NCBI RefSeq assembly: GCF_042649045.1
Contig: NZ_JBHSEF010000006.1
Location: 1-13,134, forward strand
Length of the DNA: 13,134 nucleotides
Source of the DNA: Chryseomicrobium palamuruense
Lineage (GTDB): Bacteria; Bacillota; Bacilli; Bacillales_A; Planococcaceae
Reading direction: 5' to 3'
This document shows, in pieces, positions 6,068 through 12,189 of the stretch; within the stretch, counting starts at the first letter, position 1; each line of letters begins with the position of its first letter. Made by a program: the position numbers and the translations under genes. The notes beneath the pieces were generated by a model. The model had not been told where the DNA came from and did not search any database. It saw only the letters and a program-made list of their open reading frames with translations.

Positions 6068-6403
6068 ATGAAAAAAATTCTATATGTAATGGGTAGAGCT
6101 ATCATTGGGCTGATTGGAATAGCATTGAGCCTAGCCACGTCAACAGATCTAATGGGTTCAGGAGGTAGCAGTTTGAATACCCAGAAAATCGATAAGAACA
6201 TTGATGAGCTAAGAGAATTGGAATGGTTCAATGCTTTTTATGAAAGTGAGCGGCACCGGAAAAGTTTTTCAATCAATTTCAAGGTGAGAAAATATCTCCA
6301 GAGCACGATTTTAGTCACGCGATTGAAAACGAGTGAACGGGAGCAGCAGAAATTTATTCAGTTACTCGAGCGTGTGGCAGAGTTACGAGAAAAAAGCGAG
6401 TAG
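6068..6403 (+). CDS. Small membrane-anchored protein of unknown function
   Basis: This gene encodes 111 residues with an N-terminal hydrophobic segment (about residues 4-25, KILYVMGRAIIGLIGIALSL) and no lipobox or clear cleavage site, so it is probably a membrane anchor. The rest is soluble, charged and mostly helical, rich in Glu, Arg and Lys, with a C-terminal helix (about 86-110) that could form a coiled coil. A TAGGAGGG ribosome binding site precedes the ATG. It is divergent from the VWA lipoprotein and 26 bases upstream of the acetyltransferase, with which it is probably co-transcribed. I do not recognise the family. Confidence 0.7.
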   Translation: MKKILYVMGRAIIGLIGIALSLATSTDLMGSGGSSLNTQKIDKNIDELRELEWFNAFYESERHRKSFSINFKVRKYLQSTILVTRLKTSEREQQKFIQLLERVAELREKSE

Positions 6404-6429
6404 TCTATTTCAAGTTTAGGAGGGGCAAC

Positions 6430-6954
6430 ATGGTCTATATCGAGACAGCAAGATTAAGGTTAAGAGACTGGGAACAAACAGATCTCGAGCCTTTCAGCGA
6501 AATGAACGCAGATGAAGAGGTCATGAAGTATTTCCCGAAAACTTTATCCAAAGAAGAATCAGATGCTTTCGGTCAGGCAATCATCGCGGAAATCAAGGAA
6601 TATGGATTCGGATTGTATACGGTGGAAGTTAAAGAAACGAACGAGTTCATCGGATTTATTGGCTTTCACAGAGCCACATTTGAATCAGATTTTACGCCGT
6701 GTGTAGAAATTGGATGGAGACTGAAGAAAGAAGCCTGGGGTAAGGGGTACGCAACAGAAGGAGCAAAAGCTTGTTTACAGTATGGACTTGAGGAATTAGG
6801 CTTTGATGAGGTTTATAGTTTCACCGCGGAAATCAATGAGTCTTCGAAACATGTGATGAGGAAGATTGGAATGGAGTTTGTGAAGGAATTTGAGCATTCA
6901 AGAGTAGACGTCGATAGTTCGTTGAGGAAGCATGTTTTGTATCGTATTCAGTGA
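6430..6954 (+). CDS. GNAT-family N-acetyltransferase (RimJ/RimL type)
   Basis: This 174-residue protein matches the RimJ/RimL-like GNAT group, which transfers acetyl from acetyl-CoA to an amino group; the substrate is unknown. It begins IETARLRLRDWEQTDLEPF, the usual start of this group. NEFIGFIGFH (71-80) forms the central strands, and EIGWRLKKEAWGKGYATEG (93-111) is the acetyl-CoA binding motif A with Gly104-x-Gly106. Then FTAEINESSKHVMRKIGMEF (131-150) is the motif B region with Asn135 and Ser138. Length is normal and the domain looks complete. An AGGAGG ribosome binding site lies 6 bases before the ATG. A strong terminator follows 40 bases after the stop. Confidence 0.93.
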   Translation: MVYIETARLRLRDWEQTDLEPFSEMNADEEVMKYFPKTLSKEESDAFGQAIIAEIKEYGFGLYTVEVKETNEFIGFIGFHRATFESDFTPCVEIGWRLKKEAWGKGYATEGAKACLQYGLEELGFDEVYSFTAEINESSKHVMRKIGMEFVKEFEHSRVDVDSSLRKHVLYRIQ

Positions 6955-6993
6955 AAGTAATTGAGCAAATAAAAATTGAATGTATAGTATTTG

Positions 6994-7030
6994 ACACATG
7001 AATCTTTCAAGAAGAGATTCATGTGTTTTT
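6994..7030 (+). terminator. Rho-independent terminator after the GNAT gene
   Basis: ACACATGAATCT (6994-7005) pairs perfectly over 12 bases with AGATTCATGTGT (7015-7026) across a 9-base loop, followed by TTTT and an AT-rich tail. It closes the 6068-6954 operon. Confidence 0.88.
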
Positions 7031-7094
7031 ATTATCAGTAGATTGGATTATTTTTAACTTGATTCCTAATTCTGGTTACTAGAGCGAGTAAAGA

Positions 7095-7103
7095 TGCTAT
7101 AAT
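7095..7103 (+). promoter_or_regulatory. Extended -10 promoter of the coiled-coil gene
   Basis: TGCTATAAT is a perfect extended -10 element (TGn plus TATAAT). The -35 is weak: GTTACT at 17-base spacing. It lies about 80 bases before the ATG at 7183, leaving a long AT-rich leader. Confidence 0.55.
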
Positions 7104-7182
7104 TCACATAATTATCAATTAAATTCGCAAGAAAAACTTAGCTCATTATGAAACACAAACTGATATACGAGGAGCTTTTATT

Positions 7183-7656
7183 ATGAAGTATAAAAACAAA
7201 AAGACTAATGATGACTCTGAGTTTGAACAGAATGTTAATCCTGATGTAATAACTAGTATGGAAATGTTCCGTGAAAGAGCAAAGTTATCAAAAGAAAAGA
7301 TAATGGAACTAGATGAAATGTTTAAGACTAAATTGATGGCAACCCCTGAACTCGGAAAAGACATATTAAGTTTTATTGTTGATCTCTCTGATCAGAATCA
7401 AAAAATACACGATAAAGTTATATCTGTTCATCAAATTACAATCGATCACTTATTTAAGAGGTTAGATAAGGAAGATATAACTGAGAAAGAAATTGGAATG
7501 ATTTATGATGAACTTCGCTTTCTAACAGAACAGGTGGATAAGGCAAGAAAAGAATGGAAAGAGACTGTAGAAAAAGTTCTCATAGGTGGGGCAGTTTTAG
7601 TTACTGGAGCTGTGGGGACTTATTTTACAACAAAATCTATTGGGAAAAAGGATTAA
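7183..7656 (+). CDS. Coiled-coil protein with C-terminal membrane anchor
   Basis: This 157-residue protein is of no family I recognise. The N-terminal 20 residues are polar and charged. Residues 25-130 are almost all helix, rich in Lys and Glu, and likely form coiled coils. Residues about 132-149 (VLIGGAVLVTGAVGTYFT) form one hydrophobic, Gly-rich helix, followed by a short Lys-rich tail. That layout is a tail anchor or a small pore-like helix. A GAGGAG ribosome binding site precedes the ATG by 7 bases. The gene has its own promoter and stands alone. It shares the AT-rich composition of the GIY-YIG pair downstream, which suggests they came together as an accessory block, though no operon link is visible. 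Confidence 0.7.
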   Translation: MKYKNKKTNDDSEFEQNVNPDVITSMEMFRERAKLSKEKIMELDEMFKTKLMATPELGKDILSFIVDLSDQNQKIHDKVISVHQITIDHLFKRLDKEDITEKEIGMIYDELRFLTEQVDKARKEWKETVEKVLIGGAVLVTGAVGTYFTTKSIGKKD

Positions 7657-7718
7657 GAGGAACTTAATATAAACATCCTGATTTACGGGACAGCTTATTG
7701 ATGTTTAGCTTCTACTTG

Positions 7719-7751
7719 AATCTATCGGGTGTCGATGACACTTGATAGATT
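7719..7751 (+). terminator. Long hairpin between the coiled-coil and GIY-YIG genes
   Basis: AATCTATCGGGTGTC and GACACTTGATAGATT pair along all 15 positions (two G-U wobbles on plus) with a 3-base GAT loop. Only TTTG follows, so it is a weak U-tract for a terminator. It could instead be an mRNA stabiliser or an operator. Confidence 0.5.
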
Positions 7752-7789
7752 TGTGAAATTAGTAAACTTAGACTGAAATCATCTGTTGA

Positions 7790-7795
7790 TATAAT
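7790..7795 (+). promoter_or_regulatory. Candidate -10 box for the GIY-YIG operon
   Basis: A perfect TATAAT lies 25 bases before the GIY-YIG ATG. The best -35 at allowed spacing (TTAGAC, 16 bases) is poor, so the call rests on the -10 alone. Confidence 0.4.
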
Positions 7796-7820
7796 TTGAT
7801 TATCCAAAGGAGATGACAGT

Positions 7821-8711
7821 ATGCAATTTAATACAACCGTTATGTTGCACTTTCCTGATACAAGAAACGCGAGCAGCTTAAAAATATTCCAAGATCCAAC
7901 AAGCCAAATTCGTGGATTTTATTTTACAAAAAGTCAAATCAATAAAGTGGAAGAACTTGACTATGCAAACAATCATGCTGTCTACTTTTTGTTTTCAGAG
8001 GCGGAGGAAGAAAGTGTTTACGTTGGGCAATCAACTAAAGGCATTGAAAGAATAAAATCACATTTAAGAAAGAAGGATTTTTGGCAGTTCGGTATTATGT
8101 TTGTCACCGACAATCATAGCTTTGATAAATTAAGTATTGATTACCTTGAATACTATTTCATACAAGCTTTTGCAAAAACTCAATATTCACTTGAAAACCA
8201 AGATCTTCGTCCAAGTCCGCCAAATGTAAATATATTTAATTTATCCACTCTTGATGCTTTTGCCTCTCAAATTCAATTTTTACTTGAAGCGATGGGTATT
8301 GCATTTAATTCCGTCATAGATTCTACAGAGAGTTCGATCGAGATAGAAGTGTTTAAGGCACGACCACCTTACGAGGCCTCATTACGAATTCAAGACGGTA
8401 AATACGTCCTTTTAAAAGGATCTTTAATTTGTAAACCCTTGGATAAAACTAAGAATTGGAGTGATCGAGGAAATTTTTACAATAGATATATAAGACATTT
8501 TGCTCAATTAATTGATTCGGGACAAGCTAGTGTAGCAGCTAATGATTCAACAGCTCGTCTTCTTAATGACATTGAATTCACTAGTCCAAGCACACCCGCA
8601 GCATTATGCTCTGGTAAATCCCAAAACGGTTGGGTTTTTTGGAAAGGGCTTGATGAAAAAAGACAAAATGAAAATAATGATAATGCATTTTTAAAGGACG
8701 AGGGTGTATGA
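7821..8711 (+). CDS. GIY-YIG nuclease-family protein with DUF4357 domain
   Basis: This 296-residue protein has an N-terminal GIY-YIG-like domain (about 50-130). AVYFLF (53-58) stands for the GIY strand and YVGQS (67-71) for YIG. It has Arg77, His81, the KKDFW segment and Glu110 in DYLEYYF, the expected metal-binding Glu. The conserved Asn region follows. A linker and a C-terminal DUF4357 domain come next, ending in FTSPSTPAALCSGKSQNGW (253-271), the signature of that domain. GIY-YIG domains cut DNA in repair, restriction and mobile elements; members with DUF4357 are common in accessory regions and poorly studied. An AAAGGAG ribosome binding site lies 8 bases before the ATG. The stop overlaps the start of the next gene. 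Confidence 0.82.
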   Translation: MQFNTTVMLHFPDTRNASSLKIFQDPTSQIRGFYFTKSQINKVEELDYANNHAVYFLFSEAEEESVYVGQSTKGIERIKSHLRKKDFWQFGIMFVTDNHSFDKLSIDYLEYYFIQAFAKTQYSLENQDLRPSPPNVNIFNLSTLDAFASQIQFLLEAMGIAFNSVIDSTESSIEIEVFKARPPYEASLRIQDGKYVLLKGSLICKPLDKTKNWSDRGNFYNRYIRHFAQLIDSGQASVAANDSTARLLNDIEFTSPSTPAALCSGKSQNGWVFWKGLDEKRQNENNDNAFLKDEGV

Positions 8712-8938
8712 AATTAAAGCACCTTGCGACCCGGGGAGTAAATATTCACGTATTTGAGATAGAAAGAAAGCAGACCTCTGAAAAACTGTTTGCTCTGGTT
8801 AACACTGAACAGATGACTATAGAGCTATCAGAATTTGCAGATCAATTCTATAAATTTGGATACTTCACTAATCCTATTCATCTAACTGAAGTAGAGTATA
8901 GGAAGATAGTTAAAATCGTCGAAAATGAAATCATCTAA
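8708..8938 (+). CDS. Small unknown protein coupled to the GIY-YIG gene
   Basis: This gene encodes 76 residues. Its ATG overlaps the GIY-YIG stop (ATGA), and GGACGAGGG upstream can serve as ribosome binding site, so the two are made together. The sequence is an alpha/beta mix: a basic N-terminus (MKLKHLATRG), two short strands (NIHVFEIER and KLFALVNTE), then acidic helical segments. There is no membrane segment, Cys cluster or recognisable DNA-binding motif. The tight coupling suggests a partner of the GIY-YIG protein, for example a regulator, inhibitor or subunit, but that is inference from position alone. A degenerate copy of the dispersed terminator repeat follows 23 bases after the stop. 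Confidence 0.65.
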   Translation: MKLKHLATRGVNIHVFEIERKQTSEKLFALVNTEQMTIELSEFADQFYKFGYFTNPIHLTEVEYRKIVKIVENEII

Positions 8939-8961
8939 ACGGATGGTCAAAAAAGATGTCC

Positions 8962-9025
8962 CTCACTCAAAAATACAGAAACAATTTACTTACATACAAG
9001 AAGCCTGCAAAACCAGAATCCTTTT
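8962..9025 (+). repeat. Dispersed terminator repeat, degenerate copy 1
   Basis: It aligns with 9481-9547 and 11482-11549: a CAAAAATACAG core, then ACAATTTACTTACATACAAG, then a CCTTTT tail. The hairpin arms have decayed (AAGAAGCC against GAATCCTT), so its terminator strength is doubtful. It follows the 76-residue gene. Confidence 0.55.
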
Positions 9026-9061
9026 ATTTACGGAGTGAATAGAAGTAGATTTTTGCAATTG

Positions 9062-9075
9062 TGTTGTGCACAACA
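9062..9075. promoter_or_regulatory. 14-base perfect palindrome, possible operator
   Basis: TGTTGTGCACAACA equals its own reverse complement. It lies 57 bases before the ATG at 9133, in a good place for a repressor dimer. No regulator gene is adjacent. Confidence 0.4.
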
Positions 9076-9132
9076 GGTAAGTTTAATTTAAAGGGACTTA
9101 AACATGACAATCTAATTCAAGGGAGAATACAA

Positions 9133-9429
9133 ATGAATAAATTTCTTAAAATATCCTTGATAGCCAGTTTATTTTTAGGTTATTTAATTGTTTTCTTATT
9201 TATATTTGAAATCATAGGAGAGTTTTCTCCCCATGTTGAGGGTTTTTTCTATACTAATGATATAAAATGGCGTTATCCGTTGATCCTAGGGTTAATTGTA
9301 TTTGGTTATGCCTATTTGGTCGGAGGGAAAACCAAAAGCACAAATCTTGGTTTTGGCCTATTAGTGGGTATTGTTAGTGCAGTTATATTGGTTTATATAG
9401 TTGTAGTAATCAGTATGACTTCATTTTAA
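9133..9429 (+). CDS. Small three-helix membrane protein
   Basis: This gene encodes 98 residues from the ATG at 9133, chosen because AAGGGAG lies about 8 bases before it. A GTG at 9061 would add 24 unlikely residues and would run through the palindrome. Three hydrophobic segments are visible: residues about 4-28 (a Phe/Leu/Ile-rich helix), 46-65 (around YPLILGLIVFGYAYLVG) and 72-96 (GFGLLVGIVSAVILVYIVV). Short polar loops join them and there is a Lys-rich loop near GGKTKSTN. It is an integral membrane protein of unknown family. It is AT-rich like the preceding genes and is followed by a full copy of the terminator repeat. Confidence 0.65.
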   Translation: MNKFLKISLIASLFLGYLIVFLFIFEIIGEFSPHVEGFFYTNDIKWRYPLILGLIVFGYAYLVGGKTKSTNLGFGLLVGIVSAVILVYIVVVISMTSF

Positions 9430-9480
9430 CTATAAAAGTCGAAGGTTTTCTTTTGAGGTAAATCTCTTTTAAAGGTTTCT

Positions 9481-9547
9481 ATCACCCCAAAAATACAGCC
9501 ACAATTTATTTGTATATAAGGAGCCCAATGAAGTCGGGCTCTTTTTT
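9481..9547 (+). repeat. Dispersed terminator repeat, copy 2
   Basis: It begins ATCACCCCAAAAATA, a 15-base exact match to copy 3 (11482-11496). An ACAATTTATTTGTATATAAG middle follows, and it ends in the terminator hairpin. It lies 51 bases after the three-helix protein gene and just before the sigma-factor gene. Confidence 0.7.
9518..9547 (+). terminator. Terminator in repeat copy 2, just before the sigma gene
   Basis: AAGGAGCCC (9518-9526) pairs with GGGCTCTTT (9536-9544) over 9 positions with one wobble, a 9-base loop and a run of six T ending at 9547. The sigma-factor start codon is at 9563, so this hairpin sits in or against the sigma leader. Confidence 0.82.
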
Positions 9548-9562
9548 GCTTAGGGATGGTTT

Positions 9563-10087
9563 GTGAGCCAATTTGACTCAGAGCAGAAATTTCAGCAGAT
9601 CATGCAGGACCATACAGAGTATCTGTTAAGCCTAGCGTTTTTATATTTGAAAGATTGGCCAGCTGCGGAGGATATTGTCCAAGAAGTCTTCTTGAAGTTT
9701 TATCAGACGCACGAACAATTTGAAGAACGTTCTTCGGTAAAGACCTATTTAGCGAAAATGACGATCAATAAGTGCAAGGACTACTTGAAGAGCGGGCGGT
9801 ACCGGAAGCATGTTTTGACCAATCACTTTTTGCACCCGGTCGTGAAGAGTCGGAACCGGTTTGTAGAAGCGGATGAAAGATTGGAGCTTGCAGATGCTGT
9901 GCTGGAGCTGTCGTTACACTACCGAGAAGTGATTGTTCATTATTATTTTGAGGAGCTTTCTGTCATCGAAGTCGCGGAAATTCTATCGATTCCCCAGAAC
10001 ACGGTGAAGACCAGGCTCCGGAAAGCGCGGGCTCTATTAAAAGAAAAGATTCATCCAACGGAATGGGAGGTGCTGCTCCATGAATGA
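9563..10087 (+). CDS. ECF-type RNA polymerase sigma factor
   Basis: This is a 174-residue sigma-70 family factor of ECF size. Region 2 (about 14-80) holds AFLYLKDWPAAEDIVQEVFLKFY, the core-binding and -10 recognition helices, then FEERSSVKTYLAKMTINKCKDYLKS. Region 4 (about 108-165) holds LSLHYREVIVHYYFEELSVIEVAEILSIPQNTVKTRLRKAR with the -35 reading helix-turn-helix. I use the GTG at 9563, with AGGGATGG upstream, because an ATG at 9602 would remove the first 13 residues. The stop overlaps the next gene by 8 bases, the usual sigma/anti-sigma coupling. The terminator of repeat copy 2 ends 15 bases before the start, so a conventional promoter has no room. I see no clear autoregulatory TGAAAC element upstream. 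Confidence 0.9.
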   Translation: MSQFDSEQKFQQIMQDHTEYLLSLAFLYLKDWPAAEDIVQEVFLKFYQTHEQFEERSSVKTYLAKMTINKCKDYLKSGRYRKHVLTNHFLHPVVKSRNRFVEADERLELADAVLELSLHYREVIVHYYFEELSVIEVAEILSIPQNTVKTRLRKARALLKEKIHPTEWEVLLHE

Positions 10088-11465
10088 AATGAGGGATCAA
10101 CTGAATGCGAAAATAGGTGACGTTTCAAGCCGTGCCATTCGTGTACAACACCAAGTGAATCTCAAAAAAAATCAGCACCCTTCCAAGGTGAAGGTCCAGT
10201 GGAGTTACTATGCCACGATGGCCGCGTTTATAGGGGTATTGGTTCTATCCATAAATCTTCTTTCATCTCCCTTCACGGATGACAGAGGGCAGTTAAATCC
10301 AGTAGAGCCTTCAGAAAGCGCCATTCCTCCAACGACTGAAGATGATGGGGTGATAGAAAAACCAGATATAGTAGAACCTGTAGATCCTAGTCATCTTTTT
10401 ATGGAACTGAATAGCCACGGAGAACAATTTCCGAAGTTAGAAGAGGATTTAAGAAATGTTATGTCAACGCCAAATGTAGAATTAGGAATTTTAGAAGCGA
10501 TGAATGATTCTGTTAATGGTGTTTCCATTAATGAAAACGGTATGGTGTTAGTAGAGTTCAAAGACTTTGGAAGTGAAGTTCCTAGTCCTTCATCAGAAGT
10601 AAAAACTTCACTTTTAGGAACACTTTATGACTCCATATTTAAATATTCGGAAGTTCAATCTGCTCAATTTAGTTTTGAAGGTAATCTTACTGCATGGCAG
10701 GAGTGGATAGGAACTTATGAGCCTATGGTTAGACAAATTGTTTTTGATTTGAATACACATGGTAAACCATTCCCTGAACTTGAGAAAGATTTGAACAATC
10801 TAATGATCCAAGGTTATACAGAAATCGATTCACGAAATATAGAGGTATTGGCAGACTCGGTAAATGGTGTAGCTATAAATGAACACGGAACGGTTGTGGT
10901 TGAATTCAAAGACTTCCGAAATGATTTTGGCAGCCTTACGTCAAATGAAAAAAGCATATTTCTTACGCCAATTCGTGAGACGGTCTTTAAATACCCGGAG
11001 GTTAAAGAAGTTTACTTTACGTTTGAAGGAAGTTTTAATCATTGGTGTGAATGGTTAGAATCCACTTACGAACCGATGACAAGGAAGTATGATATAGAGG
11101 TCTTACTAGCGAATCATACCTTCTACAAAACCATTCATCAAACTCTGCTGGACGGGAATCTAATCGATCCTCGAGCTGCTGATGTATTTGTTGTCTATTT
11201 AGAAGCACTTAGGAATAAGGATCTTGAGGAAGTTAAAAAGTATTCAAGTTCAACGGACGATGACATAGAAACACTTTTTGAGATTCACCAAAAGATTGAT
11301 TACATCTCGCTATCGATAGAAAGTATTAACAATAGCGAAGGAGAGCCCGTTTCAGAAATTCATCTGACGTTTAAACAACATGATGGTACTTTAAGTTCTG
11401 GGAAGTATTATCTTGAATTTTATGATGATGGGATAAAAATTCAAGATGGTCTCAGAAACAACTGA
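10080..11465 (+). CDS. Probable membrane anti-sigma factor with duplicated domain
   Basis: This 461-residue protein overlaps the sigma gene by 8 bases. It has a short basic cytoplasmic part (1-40), one transmembrane helix (about 41-63) and a Pro/Glu linker (65-103). Two tandem repeats follow (about 105-217 and 219-333). Each repeat has LN(S/T)HG, FP(K/E)LE(E/K)DL, DSVNGV, a VEFKDF strand, FKY(S/P)EV, FEG and TYEPM. Each resembles a GerMN-like extracellular domain, a tentative call. A third region (about 335-461) resembles NTF2-like lipoprotein domains. There is no HxxxCxxC zinc anti-sigma motif. Position and topology suggest it holds the sigma factor at the membrane and senses an envelope signal. 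It is followed by repeat copy 3. Confidence 0.75.
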   Translation: MNEMRDQLNAKIGDVSSRAIRVQHQVNLKKNQHPSKVKVQWSYYATMAAFIGVLVLSINLLSSPFTDDRGQLNPVEPSESAIPPTTEDDGVIEKPDIVEPVDPSHLFMELNSHGEQFPKLEEDLRNVMSTPNVELGILEAMNDSVNGVSINENGMVLVEFKDFGSEVPSPSSEVKTSLLGTLYDSIFKYSEVQSAQFSFEGNLTAWQEWIGTYEPMVRQIVFDLNTHGKPFPELEKDLNNLMIQGYTEIDSRNIEVLADSVNGVAINEHGTVVVEFKDFRNDFGSLTSNEKSIFLTPIRETVFKYPEVKEVYFTFEGSFNHWCEWLESTYEPMTRKYDIEVLLANHTFYKTIHQTLLDGNLIDPRAADVFVVYLEALRNKDLEEVKKYSSSTDDDIETLFEIHQKIDYISLSIESINNSEGEPVSEIHLTFKQHDGTLSSGKYYLEFYDDGIKIQDGLRNN

Positions 11466-11481
11466 TCTTGAGAAAATGCCC

Positions 11482-11549
11482 ATCACCCCAAAAATAAAGG
11501 CAGAAATTATTTACATGCAAGGAGTCCAGTAAAATCAGGCTCCTTTTTT
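11482..11549 (+). repeat. Dispersed terminator repeat, copy 3
   Basis: It begins with the exact 15-base ATCACCCCAAAAATA shared with copy 2, keeps the same internal spacing and ends with a terminator. It starts 16 bases after the anti-sigma stop. Similarity to copy 4 continues through the following GCATGGC. Confidence 0.7.
11519..11549 (+). terminator. Terminator in repeat copy 3, ending the sigma operon
   Basis: AAGGAGTC (11519-11526) pairs with GGCTCCTT (11538-11545), eight positions with one wobble and an 11-base loop, followed by a run of six T. Confidence 0.78.
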
Positions 11550-11743
11550 GCATGGCTACTAAAGGGTCTCAGCTTAAAAGTTTTAGTGCAACTAGTATAA
11601 AAAGTCTTTTACCCTTTAAACGTATACTCTCCTGTCTTGGGGCGAAATAGGGATAGGGCGAAGCTATGGAATCTGTCCGTATTTGGTCATTAAACAGGCT
11701 GGGGATGTGTACGCTCCGGTGGCCAAAAGCAAAAAATAACGAC

Positions 11744-11771
11744 AAAAAAGGTAGCCAGTCTATGGGCTACC
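11744..11771 (-). terminator. Minus-strand terminator left from a gene cut by the right IS
   Basis: On minus, GGTAGCC (11771-11765) pairs with GGCTACC (11756-11750) across an 8-base loop, followed by TTTTTT. No minus-strand gene remains upstream of it: the IS begins 27 bases away. Read outward from the IS start codon, the frame crosses the IS end and stops at a TAG inside this hairpin. Confidence 0.65.
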
Positions 11772-11849
11772 CTCTGATGGTAATGCATTTGTGTTTCGTA
11801 AGCGTCAAATAGTGCACACATTCTAATAGAAGAAAATTCATGAGATACT

Positions 11850-11881
11850 CCTCCCACAAATGAAATTTGGGAGGTTTTTTT
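11850..11881 (+). terminator. Hairpin plus T-run at the tnpA start, right copy
   Basis: CCTCCC and AAAT pair with ATTT and GGGAGG (11869-11874), loop GAA, then seven T (11875-11881). It is the same structure as in the left copy and again sequesters the GGGAGG before the TTG at 11884. Confidence 0.7.
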
Positions 11882-11883
11882 CT

Positions 11884-12189
11884 TTGAAAAGAAAAGAGAA
11901 AGAGGCGTATTGGTTGGCGAAGATCGAAGAATATCGCGCAAGTGGCTTGTCACTGGTTGAATGGTGTGAGACTGGAGAAGTCTCAGTCCACAATATGAAG
12001 TATTGGCTAAGAAAGCAATCCCCGATTAATCGAGACTCAAACAAGGAGACCAATTGGGTCTCCTATGTCATCGAAGAACCAAAAGAAAACTCAATTTCTT
12101 TGAGAATAAACCAAGTTGATATCGAGGTGACGAGTGGCTACGATGAGACACTTCTGCTCCAAGTAATCCGGACGCTGCGCCTGGTATGA
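11884..12189 (+). CDS. tnpA: IS66 protein TnpA (Orf1), TTG start proposed
   Basis: This is the same protein as in the left copy, with WLAKIEEYRASGLSLVEWC at the N-terminus; it is probably the DNA-binding accessory protein of the element. Differences from the left copy are Ala for Val in the YRASG motif, one Glu fewer (GEVSV), Lys for Gln (SNKET) and Tyr for Cys (WVSYV). The frame is also open from an ATG at 11860, but that ATG lacks a ribosome binding site and lies in a hairpin. GGGAGG sits 9 bases before the TTG at 11884. The stop overlaps tnpB by 4 bases. Confidence 0.85.
   Translation: MKRKEKEAYWLAKIEEYRASGLSLVEWCETGEVSVHNMKYWLRKQSPINRDSNKETNWVSYVIEEPKENSISLRINQVDIEVTSGYDETLLLQVIRTLRLV

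Larger units (their letters stand above)
11466..11797. other. Non-coding stretch between anti-sigma gene and right IS
   Basis: It holds repeat copy 3 with its terminator (11482-11549). It then has AT-rich DNA with AAAGGGT and ACCCTTT arms far apart, two GGGCGAA strings about 8 bases apart near 11641-11662, and a minus-strand terminator (11744-11771). I find no supported gene. Confidence 0.55.

Noticed and set aside
8962..11549. CRISPR-like array from the recurring repeat
   Set aside because: The copies are hundreds to thousands of bases apart with genes between them; no regular spacers or cas genes.
1341..11797. 8-base target duplication joining the two IS copies
   Set aside because: Inner flanks TATTGAAC and TGTGTTTC do not match in either orientation, and the outer flanks are not in the window.
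11690..11953. 87-codon minus-strand frame across the right IS boundary
   Set aside because: It runs antisense through tnpA and the terminator hairpin, with no ribosome binding site or recognisable features.
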